A stretch of DNA of 41,988 nucleotides from an uncultured Pseudomonadota bacterium (lineage in GTDB: Bacteria > Pseudomonadota > Alphaproteobacteria > UBA9219): contig CAIXHP010000047.1 of assembly GCA_903919315.1 (NCBI GenBank), forward strand, positions 1-41,988. The letters run 5' to 3'. Positions within the stretch are counted from its first letter, which is position 1, and each line of letters opens with the position of its first letter. This document shows positions 27,260-36,301 of this stretch, in pieces. A program made the position numbers and the translations under genes. The notes under the pieces were generated by a model. That model had not been told where the DNA came from. It did no database searches and saw nothing but the letters and a program-made list of their open reading frames with translations.

Positions 27260-27946
27260 TTAAGGATTTAGAGACTCACGCCCTGAGTCGCTAACTCCAT
27301 ACATAAGACGATGCAGCAAAAATGCAACCAAAAGCATCAGAACGGCAGCATAGAGCACGTCGCTGAGGAAATGCGCCCCCATCACGACACGCGCTCCACC
27401 GAACAGACACCCCAGCCCCATACCGCTCCAGAAAACCCGACGACGGCGAGCCGGAGCCACGACATAGGCAAAGCTCGGCAAGAAAAAGCCAAAGGCTCCG
27501 TCGCCGGAGACAAAGGAACAATTGGTGTCGCATGCCTTGCTCAAAACCCATGGCGGGGTGTAGGTCGCTGTGCCGCCGAAAGCCTCGACCGTGTGCGGCC
27601 GCGCCCTGCCCCAGTTGTCCTTAAAGATGACGTTGGCCACCAGCCCCGGCCCCAACAGCAGCCCCAAAAGCAGGAACAGCCAAGCCTTGGCGGGCAGCCT
27701 TAGCCATGGCCTGCGGCGGATCAGAGCGATGATGGCCCCGAGAGCAAACAGCGCCCCCAAAGCTCGCGCCCCGTAATAGGCCGTATCGGTTAAAGCCCTC
27801 AGCGCCCACAGATCAGGTCCGATAAAGCCTTGCTCCGGAACATAAAACAGACCGGACACCACCAGATCAAGTTCGGGCCAGACCGAAAACGCGGCCAGAA
27901 CCAAAAACACGACAGCGGCAAGGCCAATGGAATAAGGAGTACGCAA
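27260..27946 (-). CDS. PAP2-family membrane phosphatase
   Basis: 228 residues with about six helices. The three-part active site is present: KDNWGRARP (motif 1, K-x6-RP), CSFVSGDGAFG (motif 2, with SGDG where many members have SGHS/T), and ARVVMGAHFLSDV (motif 3, R-x5-H-x3-D). Such enzymes remove phosphate from lipid phosphates such as undecaprenyl pyrophosphate, phosphatidate or lipid A; the substrate is not evident. The His of motif 2 is replaced by Asp, a variation found in some lipid A phosphatase-like groups, so activity is plausible but unproven. Confidence 0.85.
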   Translation of the reverse strand: MRTPYSIGLAAVVFLVLAAFSVWPELDLVVSGLFYVPEQGFIGPDLWALRALTDTAYYGARALGALFALGAIIALIRRRPWLRLPAKAWLFLLLGLLLGPGLVANVIFKDNWGRARPHTVEAFGGTATYTPPWVLSKACDTNCSFVSGDGAFGFFLPSFAYVVAPARRRRVFWSGMGLGCLFGGARVVMGAHFLSDVLYAAVLMLLVAFLLHRLMYGVSDSGRESLNP

Positions 27947-28048
27947 ACAGAACCTCGCTCCGGTGCGGGGCCATCCCCGCTTGTCCGTTTTACGTTCGGA
28001 TTCTTGAGCCTATAGCCCAGATCAGATTAAGAGATTTAAAAAAATGGG

Positions 28049-28068
28049 ATGCCCGCCTTCGCGGGCAT
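28049..28068 (-). repeat. REP-like palindrome, copy 3 (variant)
   Basis: ATGCCCGC-CTTC-GCGGGCAT followed by GACGG. It differs from the other copies by a compensated C-to-G change in both arms, so pairing is kept. That compensation argues that the stem itself matters. Confidence 0.75.
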
Positions 28069-28104
28069 GACGGAGTTTGTGTTTGAATTTCATCCACGGT
28101 CGTC

Positions 28105-28124
28105 ATCCCCGCGAAGGCGGGGAT
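28105..28124 (+). repeat. REP-like palindrome, copy 4
   Basis: ATCCCCGC-GAAG-GCGGGGAT preceded by GTC and followed by CCA, same orientation as copy 1. With copy 3 it forms a second inverted pair, 36 bases apart, past the 3' end of the ompW-like gene. Confidence 0.75.
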
Positions 28125-28153
28125 CCCATTTGGTTTCTTCTTTCGATCCCTAT

Positions 28154-28801
28154 TTAGAAACGATAACCGATGCCAAGGCCGACGATGGTCGGGTCGATAT
28201 GAACATCCGCCTTGATCGCTCCGCCGTTCATCTTCACATCCGTGTTCAGGAAAATGTGCTTTACATCGAGGTTGGCGTACCACGGCCCATCGATATGAAC
28301 GTCCGCACCCGCCTGCAGGGCGAGGCCGAAGGCGTTTTCGTAATGGATCTTGGTCACAGTGCCTTCCGACGCGTCCTGATTGTAGAACAACGTATAGTTG
28401 ATGCCCGCGCCGAGGTAGGGACTGATGCGGCTGTCGGTCAAAAAGTGATACTGCGCCGTGACGGTCGGGGGCAGCAGCGAAACCTTGCCGAGATTAACAT
28501 CCGCACCGGCGGGATTCAGCCATGTGACGTGGTGGCGGGTGGTTGCGCCGATGGCCTCGACCGCGATATTGGGCGTGATGTAATAGGTGAAGTCGATTTC
28601 CGGCGCTTCGGCCTTGGAAATGTTAACATCGCCGCCGATCGTCGTGGTGCTGGTGACCGTCGGCAGAACACTGAGGCCGCGCAGGCGCACCATCATGTTG
28701 CCCTTTGCCGCGCCGTCGTCCGCCATGGCCGAGCCGCACGCCATAAGGGCAATAAGACCACCCAGACCAACGCAACGCGCCATTTTTTGAAACTTGACCA
28801 T
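28154..28801 (-). CDS. OmpW-family outer-membrane beta-barrel protein
   Basis: 215 residues. A signal peptide (VGLGGLIALMACGSAMADD, cleavage after AMA) precedes an eight-stranded barrel: MMVRLRGLSVLPT, DFTYYITPNIAVEAIGA, VSLLPPTVTAQYHF, SPYLGAGINYTLFYN, FGLALQAGADVHID, WYANLDVKHIFLNTDVK, and the C-terminal aromatic GLGIGYRF needed for assembly. OmpW proteins make narrow hydrophobic channels; the ligand is unknown. ATG 28801 is chosen because AAGGAG lies upstream and the signal peptide begins there. An inverted pair of REP-like palindromes follows the stop. Confidence 0.9.
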   Translation of the reverse strand: MVKFQKMARCVGLGGLIALMACGSAMADDGAAKGNMMVRLRGLSVLPTVTSTTTIGGDVNISKAEAPEIDFTYYITPNIAVEAIGATTRHHVTWLNPAGADVNLGKVSLLPPTVTAQYHFLTDSRISPYLGAGINYTLFYNQDASEGTVTKIHYENAFGLALQAGADVHIDGPWYANLDVKHIFLNTDVKMNGGAIKADVHIDPTIVGLGIGYRF

Positions 28802-28944
28802 AAAGATTCTCCTTGTCCGAAAGCTCACCGCCCCGCTGGCCGTGGGATCATCGCGATAAGTTAGAAAATTTGAAATAAAGCCACAAACCCATTCGACACC
28901 GGGGATGCAGTTCGGCGCTGTGTGTGACATGATTGCCGAGAGAG

Positions 28945-28977
28945 TTATCCCCATCATTCACAGGCAAGTTATCCACA
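28945..28977 (+). promoter_or_regulatory. Two DnaA boxes in front of dnaB
   Basis: TTATCCACA (28969-28977) matches the DnaA-box consensus exactly and TTATCCCCA (28945-28953) differs at one base. Both face the same way, 24 bases apart, and end 72 bases before the dnaB ATG. They suggest DnaA control of the helicase gene; two boxes and no AT-rich unwinding region do not make an origin. Confidence 0.6.
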
Positions 28978-29049
28978 GTTCATTTCCGGCAGGTGGGTGA
29001 TTCGTGCGGCAGAGTTTGCTAAGCTGCACTTTCACCGTCGAGGACTTTG

Positions 29050-30555
29050 ATGTCTGAACTGAAATCCTTTTCCGCCCCCGCCCTGCGCGCCGTCGCTTCG
29101 ACGGAGTTGGCGCAAGCGCGTACGCCGCCGCATAACCTTGAGGCGGAACAGGCGTTGCTCGGCTCCATCCTCGTCAACAACAACGCCTATGAGCGCGTGG
29201 GCGACTTTTTGAAGCCTGAGCATTTCTACGATCCGGTGCATGAGCGCATTTTTGCCGCTATCTGCACGCTCATCAACCGTGGGCAGATCGCCGATCCCAA
29301 GACTTTGCGCGGTTTGTTTGAGAATGATCCGGCTCTGGCAGCGGTGGGCGGAGCGCAATACCTCGGCGACCTCGCGGCCAGCGTCATTACCATTATCAAC
29401 GTCGTCGATTACGGCCAGCTTGTCCACGATTTGCATTTGCGCCGTCAGCTTATCGTTTTGGGCGAAGATGTCGTCAACGACGCGTACCGGCACGATCTCG
29501 AAGTTCCGGCGGCCAAGCAAATCGAGGGGGCCGAGCAACGCCTGTTTGAACTGGCGCAAACGGGCGAACTGGATCGCGGCTTTACCAAGCTGGACAAATC
29601 GCTCACGGTATCTCTGAGACTGGCCGAGGAAGCCTACAAGCGCGACAGCCATATAACCGGCGTGACGACAGGGTTGCGCGATCTGGATCGCAAGATGGGC
29701 GGCTTGCAGAAGTCCGACCTCATCATTCTCGCAGGCCGCCCCTCCATGGGCAAAACCGCGCTGGCCACCAACATCGCCTTTAACGCCGCCCACGCCGCGC
29801 ATGAACAACCGGCGGAAGGCGCGGCAGTCGCGTTCTTCTCACTCGAAATGTCGAGCGAACAACTCGCCACGCGTCTTCTCGGCGAACACTCGCAGGTGCC
29901 TTCGGACAAAATCCGGCGCGGCGAGATCAAGGCTGAAGATTTTTCCAAATTTCTCGAAGCCACCAAGATTCTATCGCGCGCGCCGCTTTATATCGACGAC
30001 ACGCCGGGGCTTTCCGTGGCGGCTCTGCGCACGCGTTCGCGCCGGTTAAAGCGGTTGGTGCCGAACCTCGGTCTGATCGTCATCGACTATTTGCAGCTGC
30101 TGCACGGCAGCGTAAAGAACGGCGACAACCGCGTGCAGGAAGTCTCGGAAATCACACGCGGTCTCAAAGGTCTGGCGAAGGAGCTTCAGGTTCCCGTGGT
30201 GGCTTTGTCCCAGCTCTCCCGCGCCGTGGAAAATCGCGAGGACAAGCGGCCCATGCTGTCCGATTTGCGCGAATCAGGCTCCATCGAACAGGATGCCGAC
30301 GTGGTCATGTTCGTTTACCGCGAGGAATATTACCACGCCCGCTCAGAGCCTACGCGCCGCGCCGACGAGGGCGAGGATAAGTTCAACCAGCGCCACCAGC
30401 GTTGGATGGAGCGCGGCGAGGAAGTCCGCAACATCGCCGAAGTCCTGATCGCCAAGCAACGCCACGGCCCCATCGGCACCGTGCCGCTCCACTTCGACGG
30501 CCAGTTCACGCGCTTTAGCAATCTCGAGCGGCATTACGAGACAATCGGCGAGTGA
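29050..30555 (+). CDS. dnaB: Replicative DNA helicase
   Basis: 501 residues, the ring helicase that unwinds DNA ahead of the replisome. The N-terminal domain opens with PPHNLEAEQALLGSIL; the RecA-like motor has Walker A in GRPSMGKTALA, then AVAFFSLEMSSEQLATRLL, Walker B LIVIDYLQLL, VVALSQLSRAVE and DLRESGSIEQDADVVMF. Complete and typical, without intein. ATG 29050 has GAGGA upstream; the TTG before it is unlikely. It is divergent from the ompW-like gene and preceded by two DnaA boxes. Confidence 0.97.
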   Translation: MSELKSFSAPALRAVASTELAQARTPPHNLEAEQALLGSILVNNNAYERVGDFLKPEHFYDPVHERIFAAICTLINRGQIADPKTLRGLFENDPALAAVGGAQYLGDLAASVITIINVVDYGQLVHDLHLRRQLIVLGEDVVNDAYRHDLEVPAAKQIEGAEQRLFELAQTGELDRGFTKLDKSLTVSLRLAEEAYKRDSHITGVTTGLRDLDRKMGGLQKSDLIILAGRPSMGKTALATNIAFNAAHAAHEQPAEGAAVAFFSLEMSSEQLATRLLGEHSQVPSDKIRRGEIKAEDFSKFLEATKILSRAPLYIDDTPGLSVAALRTRSRRLKRLVPNLGLIVIDYLQLLHGSVKNGDNRVQEVSEITRGLKGLAKELQVPVVALSQLSRAVENREDKRPMLSDLRESGSIEQDADVVMFVYREEYYHARSEPTRRADEGEDKFNQRHQRWMERGEEVRNIAEVLIAKQRHGPIGTVPLHFDGQFTRFSNLERHYETIGE

Positions 30556-30572
30556 TTTTCTCGCGCACGGCG

Positions 30573-30601
30573 TTGACACCCTCCCGACCGTTGGGTACGG
30601 T
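30573..30601 (+). promoter_or_regulatory. Putative promoter for the mlaEF pair
   Basis: TTGACA (30573-30578), 17-base spacer, TACGGT (30596-30601). The -35 is perfect, the -10 weak. It lies 17 bases after the dnaB stop and 162 before mlaE. Confidence 0.4.
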
Positions 30602-30762
30602 GCGAACATCGCCTCGCGTGTAAGAATCGCGGGCGAGTCGAATTCTCGGTTGCGCGGGCTGTTATCCATGGGATTGATCATGACGGATGTCACGGATACG
30701 CCCCAAGCGACGGGCGGCTCTTGCCTGCTCGCAGCTCGCTGCTCTTTCGGACTCGGGGCTCC

Positions 30763-31539
30763 ATGAACTTTCTCGCACCCATTGGCCGGACGTTCCTGAA
30801 CTTTCTGGCTTCAACCGGACATCTGGCCTATTTCACCAGCCGGTCTGTAAGCCATTGTTTCCGACGTCCGCTGTATTTCGGCGCGATCCTGCGTCAGATG
30901 GTCGATATTGGCTATTATTCGCTGCCGGTCGTGGGTTTGACGGCTTTGTTCACGGGCATGGTTCTGGCGCTTCAGAGCCACTCCGGCTTTTCGCGCTTTG
31001 ATGCCGAGAGCGCCATTCCCACCGTTGTCGTCCTGTCCATCACCCGCGAGCTGGGGCCGGTGATGGCGGGATTGATGGTCGCGGGGCGTATCGGCGCGGC
31101 CATCGCCGCCGAGCTGGGCACCATGCGCGTGACCGAGCAGATAGACGCTCTGACCACGCTTTCGACCAATCCCTATAAGTACCTGATCGTGCCGCGTCTG
31201 TTGGCGGGAACGCTGACGTTGCCGCTGTTGGTTCTGGTCGCCGACATCGTGGGCGTGTTTGGTGGCTTTTTGGTCTGCGTTTATCGGCTGAAATTCAACG
31301 CCGCCAACTTTATATCGCAAAGCTGGCAGTATCTGGAATGGCGCGACGTGTCGTCCGGCCTGTGGAAGGCGGCGGCGTTCGGCTTTATCGTGGCGCTGAT
31401 GGGCTGCTACAACGGGTTCAATTCAAAGGGCGGCGCTCAAGGCGTGGGCGCGGCGACGACCAACGCCGTCGTGTCGGCCTCGATCATGATACTCATCACC
31501 AACTATTTGCTGACGGGGATTCTCTTTGCTGGAAAATAG
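30763..31539 (+). CDS. mlaE: MlaE-family ABC transporter permease
   Basis: 258 residues, the membrane part of a lipid-transport system that keeps outer-membrane lipid asymmetry. Family blocks: GYYSLPVVGLTALFTGMVLALQS, the long conserved ITRELGPVMAGLMVAGRIGAAIAAELGTM, VTEQIDALTTLSTNPYKYLIVPR and the end helix VVSASIMILITNYLLTGILF. No N-terminal STAS extension is present. I start at ATG 30763; the frame could open at 30721. It overlaps mlaF by 14 bases. The periplasmic MCE subunit (mlaD) is not in the window, so it is encoded elsewhere or missing. Confidence 0.92.
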   Translation: MNFLAPIGRTFLNFLASTGHLAYFTSRSVSHCFRRPLYFGAILRQMVDIGYYSLPVVGLTALFTGMVLALQSHSGFSRFDAESAIPTVVVLSITRELGPVMAGLMVAGRIGAAIAAELGTMRVTEQIDALTTLSTNPYKYLIVPRLLAGTLTLPLLVLVADIVGVFGGFLVCVYRLKFNAANFISQSWQYLEWRDVSSGLWKAAAFGFIVALMGCYNGFNSKGGAQGVGAATTNAVVSASIMILITNYLLTGILFAGK

Positions 31540-32308
31540 CCCCCCGAAAATCGAACTGACCGCCGTCACAAAGTCTTTTGGCGAAAAGGAAGTGTTGCGC
31601 GGCATCGATCTCAAAATCGGCAAGGCCGAATCCGTCGTCGTGATCGGCGGGTCAGGCACGGGCAAGTCCGTACTTTTGAAGTCGATCCTCAGCATCATGC
31701 AGCCCGAATCCGGCTCGATCAAAATCGACGGCGAGGAAACCATCGGGCTATCAGGACAAAAACGCGACGTTCACCTCAACAAATTCGGCATGCTGTTTCA
31801 GGGCGCGGCGTTGTTCGACTCCCTGCCCGTCTGGCAAAATGTGGCCTTTAAGCTGCTCCGCGCCCATCAAGTACCGCGCAAGGAAGCCAAGGATCGAGCC
31901 ATGGCCACGCTCGCTTCGGTCGGACTAAGCGCGGATGTGGGCGAGCTTTTCCCGGCTGAGTTGTCCGGCGGCATGCAAAAGCGTGTCGGTCTGGCCCGCG
32001 CCATCGCGGCGCGGCCCGAAATCATCTTCTTCGACGAGCCGACCACGGGACTCGACCCCATCATGGCCGATGTCATCAACGAACTGATCGTTAAGTGCGT
32101 GCGTGAACTAGGCGCGACGACGCTCTCCATCACCCACGACATGGCCAGCGCTCGCAAGATCGCCGACCGCATCGCGATGCTGCACGAAGGCCACATCATT
32201 TGGGAAGGCCCCAAAAGCGATGTCGATCACTCCGGCAATCCCTATGTCGACCAGTTCATCCACGGTCGGGCCGACGGGCCGATTAAGATGCAGGTACGCA
32301 AGATCTAG
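31526..32308 (+). CDS. mlaF: MlaF-family ABC transporter ATP-binding protein
   Basis: 260 residues, the ATPase that drives MlaE. Walker A GGSGTGKSV, Q-loop FGMLFQGAALFDSLPVW (the FDSL/xV stretch is typical of MlaF), signature LSGGMQKRVGLARA, Walker B IIFFDEPTTGLDP and the H-loop ITHDM are all present. Starts at TTG 31526, inside the last codons of mlaE (14-base overlap), so translation is coupled. The C-terminal end (DQFIHGRADGPIKMQVR) is the usual MlaF tail. Confidence 0.92.
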   Translation: MLENSPPKIELTAVTKSFGEKEVLRGIDLKIGKAESVVVIGGSGTGKSVLLKSILSIMQPESGSIKIDGEETIGLSGQKRDVHLNKFGMLFQGAALFDSLPVWQNVAFKLLRAHQVPRKEAKDRAMATLASVGLSADVGELFPAELSGGMQKRVGLARAIAARPEIIFFDEPTTGLDPIMADVINELIVKCVRELGATTLSITHDMASARKIADRIAMLHEGHIIWEGPKSDVDHSGNPYVDQFIHGRADGPIKMQVRKI

Positions 32309-32432
32309 CGCCAAAGCGCCCAGCCTCCCCCAGCATCACATTATTCCCTACCTTTTTGTGCGGTGCTCACAAATCGTGCCGTTGGCCATCTCTTTAATTG
32401 TTCCTGATCGCGTCTTCCGGTAGAAACAGCGG

Positions 32433-35400
32433 ATGCATGATTCACGGAGCGTTTCTTCGTTATTGTCCCCCAAGCGTCGTCCTCCCATCTCGCCCAAACG
32501 CCCCGCCTATCGCATGCGGGTGCCTCAGACGATTTGGCTGGTGCCGCTGGCTTTGTTGATCGGATTCGGCACGGTTTTTTGCTATGTCGTTTCGCGCGAA
32601 ATGGAGACTTCCAATCTTCAAGCCGAGTATCTGACGCAGCTGACGAGCGATATACGGTTCGAACTGGATGATGGTGCCAACCCCGACATGCGCTTTCCCA
32701 CCTTTGGCCCCTACAATCAGAGGCTCGGTTATAGCTATCTCCCGTTTTTCATCAAAGCCCTCAATGGCAACGACTATACGATAGCGCAGCAAATGCGCGC
32801 TTCACCACGCTATCAGCAGTTGGTGGACAAGGGGTTTTACCCGATCTATCACGCCAAGACCGTCGCTGGTCTGAATGTTCTCGACCGCGAAGGGCAACCT
32901 TTGTACGGCTCCAGTTATCCAACGCACATCTTTGGCGATTTTCGTTCGATCCCGCCTTTGCTCGTCAACACCCTGCTGTTCATCGAGAATCGCGAGTTGC
33001 TGCAGCCCGGCACCGTCACACGCAATCCCGTCATCGAATGGGATCGCTTTTTGTTCGCCGCCGTGGGCCGGGTCATTCAAAATTTTGCGCCCGGCTTCAA
33101 CACCGGCGGCGGAAGTACGCTGGCGACGCAGATTGAAAAATTCCGTTACTCGCCCGGCGGCCAAACAAACGGCTCGATGGAAAAACTGCGGCAAGTCGCT
33201 TCAGCCTCCCTGCGCGTCTATCTGGACGGCCCCGATACACGCGCCGCGCGTGAACGCATCGTTCTCGACTATCTGAACAGCACGCCGCTCAGCGCCCGTC
33301 CCGGATTCGGCGAGGTCAACAGCATCGGCGACGGGTTGTGGGCATGGTTCGGCCACAACCTAAGCGATGTGACGACCGCCCTCAACCTGCCGGAGACGGA
33401 CAGGGATTCTCTCCGTGTCAAGGCCATAGTCTATCGCGAAATTGTAGGACTAATTTTGGCGCAACGACGGCCGACAAGTTATTTGCTGACCGACCGCGAA
33501 GCGCTCGACGAACTCACCGCCGCAACACTCGACCGTTTGGCAATGGCGGGGATCATTTCGCGCAACTTACGCGACGCAACAAAGGCCGCCCGCTTCAAGT
33601 TTCTGGCCGACATCCCCCCCATGGCGACATCATCGTTTTTAGAACAAAAAGCCAGCACCGCCCTGCGCAACCATTTGCTGTCGATGCTAAGACTTAAAAA
33701 TCTTTACGAATTAGACCGTATCGACCTCGACGCAACCAGTACGCTGGATCAAAACACGCAAAAGCAGGTTATCGAATTCCTAAAGCGCATGGACGATCCG
33801 GCGTTCTTAAACGCCATCGGCTTATACGGTTTCCGCCTTTTGAACCCCAGCAACGACCCCAGCAAGATCAAATGGAGCGTTGTACTTTATGAACGCGCGC
33901 AAGACGGGAATCGTTTGCGTGTCCAAGCCGATAACATCGACGGGCCGTTCGACATGAACGACGGCGTAAAGCTCGACCTCGGCTCGACCGCAAAGCTCCG
34001 CACGCTCGTAACCTATCTTGAAATTGTCTGCGAACTGCACCGCCGCTATGCGGGTCTGGCCGCAGAAGACCTGCGTGATCTGGCAGCCGAAGCCCCCGAC
34101 GCTCTGACGGCTTGGGCCACCACACGGCTGGCCGCCGCGCCGGACGCAACGCTGGACGAAATGCTGGAGGCGGCAATGAACCGCCAATATTCCGGCAATC
34201 CCAACGAAACATTCTTTACCGGTGGCGGAGCGCATCACTTCGTCAACTTTGAGCATAGCGAAGACAAATCCGCGATGGATTTGCACGAAGCCATGCGCAA
34301 TTCCGTCAATCTGGTTTTCATCCGGCTCATGCGCGATATCGTTAATTATACAATCGCTCAGGGCCAGATGACTCGACAAGAGCTGATGGAGGATCCGGAT
34401 CACCCGGCGCGCAAGGCCTATTTGGAACGTTATGCGGAGCGCGAAGGCTCGGTGTTTCTAGGGCGTTACATCAGCGATTACGCCCAACTGTCGATGGACG
34501 ACGCGCTCGATAAAGCGGCGTCGCACGCGCACAAGGGCGCGACGGCCCTCACCATCCTGTTCCGCTCGGTCCGCCCCAAGGCGGACTTTGCGGACTATGC
34601 CGCTTGGATGCGCCGCCACGTCACCACCGAATTGGGTCCGGAACGGCTGCGTAAACTCTACACCGACTATCCGTCCGAACGTTACAATCTGTCGGATCGC
34701 GGCTATATCGCGGGACTTAATCCGCTCGAACTCTGGTTGATCAGTTACAGGCAGTCCAATCCCAAAGCGTCGCGTAGCGCTATCTTGGCCGTCAGCAAAC
34801 CTATATTGATCGAGAGCTACGCTTGGCTCTTTCATCCGCATTTGAAGGGGGCGCAGGATACGCGCATACGCATATTGCTGGAGGCGGACGCCTTCGCCCA
34901 TATTCAGCAACGCTGGGAGCGGCTTGGTTATCCGTTCGGCAGACTTGTTCCCAGCTTTGCCACGGCCATCGGCAGCTCCGCCGACCGGCCCGGCGCGCTG
35001 GCCGAATTGGTCGGCATTCTTTTGAATGATGGCGTGAAAAAACCAATGCTGCGCTTTGAAAAGCTGCGTTTTGCTGCCGACACGCCCTATGAAACCACCA
35101 TGATCCCCGGAGGCAACACGCAAGCACAGGTGCTTTCACCCTCTGTCGCCCGCGTCGTCCGCGCCGCCATGACCGAAGTGGTCGCAAACGGTACCGCCAA
35201 GCGACTGTACGGCGCCTATGTCGACAAGGACGGACAGCCCCTTGCCGTCGGCGGAAAGACGGGTACGGGCGACCATCGTTTCGACGAATTCGGCAAGGGA
35301 GGAAAACTGATCTCCTCGCGCGTCGTCAACCGCACCGGCACCATCGCCTTTTTCATAGGCGACCGTTTCTTTGGCACCATCACGGCGCATGTCGCCGGCG

Positions 35401-35645
35401 AAGGCGCCGCCGACTATAAATTTACAAGCGCGCTTTCGGCGCAGATGCTGCGCTCGATGCAGCCAGTCCTTCAGCCCCTCATCAACGGCACGCCCCAGAC
35501 GGTCACCGTGGCCGATCTGGCAAAGAAGGGCATGTTGCCCAAACCACCCCCCGCCGACATTCACGAGGTTAACGAAGGCAACAAGGAGGCGGATGAAGAC
35601 ACGAACAACAACGATGCTCCGGACGCGGCGCGACAAGCCCAATAG
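32433..35645 (+). CDS. Very long class A penicillin-binding protein (transglycosylase/transpeptidase)
   Basis: 1070 residues. One membrane anchor near 34-53 (IWLVPLALLIGFGTVFCYVV). The glycosyltransferase 51 region has FIENREL with Glu185 (catalytic, in EDRxF position), GGGSTLATQIEK (225-236) and IVLDYLNSTPL. The transpeptidase part has Ser518-Thr-Ala-Lys521 (SxxK), Ser624-Val-Asn626 (SxN) and Lys942-Thr-Gly-Thr (KTGT). All active-site motifs remain, so it should polymerise and cross-link peptidoglycan in the periplasm. Odd: 316 residues separate SxN from KTG, far more than the usual one to two hundred, with an inserted, helix-rich segment (about 650-880). The ATG at 32433 is the first in frame; no good ribosome binding site is visible. 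Confidence 0.82.
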   Translation: MHDSRSVSSLLSPKRRPPISPKRPAYRMRVPQTIWLVPLALLIGFGTVFCYVVSREMETSNLQAEYLTQLTSDIRFELDDGANPDMRFPTFGPYNQRLGYSYLPFFIKALNGNDYTIAQQMRASPRYQQLVDKGFYPIYHAKTVAGLNVLDREGQPLYGSSYPTHIFGDFRSIPPLLVNTLLFIENRELLQPGTVTRNPVIEWDRFLFAAVGRVIQNFAPGFNTGGGSTLATQIEKFRYSPGGQTNGSMEKLRQVASASLRVYLDGPDTRAARERIVLDYLNSTPLSARPGFGEVNSIGDGLWAWFGHNLSDVTTALNLPETDRDSLRVKAIVYREIVGLILAQRRPTSYLLTDREALDELTAATLDRLAMAGIISRNLRDATKAARFKFLADIPPMATSSFLEQKASTALRNHLLSMLRLKNLYELDRIDLDATSTLDQNTQKQVIEFLKRMDDPAFLNAIGLYGFRLLNPSNDPSKIKWSVVLYERAQDGNRLRVQADNIDGPFDMNDGVKLDLGSTAKLRTLVTYLEIVCELHRRYAGLAAEDLRDLAAEAPDALTAWATTRLAAAPDATLDEMLEAAMNRQYSGNPNETFFTGGGAHHFVNFEHSEDKSAMDLHEAMRNSVNLVFIRLMRDIVNYTIAQGQMTRQELMEDPDHPARKAYLERYAEREGSVFLGRYISDYAQLSMDDALDKAASHAHKGATALTILFRSVRPKADFADYAAWMRRHVTTELGPERLRKLYTDYPSERYNLSDRGYIAGLNPLELWLISYRQSNPKASRSAILAVSKPILIESYAWLFHPHLKGAQDTRIRILLEADAFAHIQQRWERLGYPFGRLVPSFATAIGSSADRPGALAELVGILLNDGVKKPMLRFEKLRFAADTPYETTMIPGGNTQAQVLSPSVARVVRAAMTEVVANGTAKRLYGAYVDKDGQPLAVGGKTGTGDHRFDEFGKGGKLISSRVVNRTGTIAFFIGDRFFGTITAHVAGEGAADYKFTSALSAQMLRSMQPVLQPLINGTPQTVTVADLAKKGMLPKPPPADIHEVNEGNKEADEDTNNNDAPDAARQAQ

Positions 35646-35677
35646 ACAGCCGCCCCCGTTTCTCTTACTTTAAGAAC

Positions 35678-36289
35678 ATGCGATTCGAGCCTCGTTTCAT
35701 CCTGCTGTCCGTTCTGCTTGCCCTCGGCTTACCGTGCGCTTCCGCAAGGGCGGCCGAACCATCTTCCGTGGGAAAATTCGGATTCTGGACCGCCTATGTC
35801 GTGCGGGAACACGATCAACCGGTCTGCTACATGTCCATCACCTCGCGCGTCCCACCAACCAAGACACCCGGCAAGAAAGACATTCGACGCGGCGAAATCG
35901 CCCTCATGGTCACACACCGCCCCGCCGAAAACAGCTCGGATGTCATCAGCTATACCGCCGGCATGAAGTTTAAGCCCGCCAGCGAGGTCATGATCAATAT
36001 CGGAAAAAAGAAATTCAGTCTATTTACGCAAGGCGATACGGCGTGGTCGCGTGATTCCGCCACCGACCACGCCCTAGCCACCGCCATGCGCGGGAGCGCC
36101 AGCATGACCGTGACGGGCGTTTCGGCCAAAGGGATGAAACTAGCCGAAACCGTCTTTTTAAAGGGCGCCGACTCGGCCTATCACGCCATCGGAAAAGCGT
36201 GTGGGTTGCCTGTCACAGAACTTCCCAAAGCGGCAGCCCCGCGCACGAAAACCACGCCCAAGAAACCCGCGCCACAAAAACACAAGTGA
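35678..36289 (+). CDS. IalB-family (invasion-associated locus B) periplasmic protein
   Basis: 203 residues. Signal peptide with cleavage near ARA-AEP (residue 26). The mature part follows the IalB pattern: GFWTAYVVREHDQPVCYMSI, GEIALMVTHRPAENSSDVISY, FSLFTQGDTAWSRDSATDHALATAMRGSASMTVTG and HAIGKACG. A Lys/Pro/Thr-rich tail (TKTTPKKPAPQKHK) ends it. The name comes from Bartonella, but the family is widespread in free-living Alphaproteobacteria, so no pathogenic role is implied. It follows the PBP by 32 bases and may share its transcript. Confidence 0.85.
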   Translation: MRFEPRFILLSVLLALGLPCASARAAEPSSVGKFGFWTAYVVREHDQPVCYMSITSRVPPTKTPGKKDIRRGEIALMVTHRPAENSSDVISYTAGMKFKPASEVMINIGKKKFSLFTQGDTAWSRDSATDHALATAMRGSASMTVTGVSAKGMKLAETVFLKGADSAYHAIGKACGLPVTELPKAAAPRTKTTPKKPAPQKHK

Positions 36290-36301
36290 GTCAGATGGAT
36301 G

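Noticed and set aside
28945-28977. Chromosomal origin of replication
   Set aside because: Only two DnaA boxes and no AT-rich unwinding element or cluster of further boxes; dnaB promoter control is the simpler reading.
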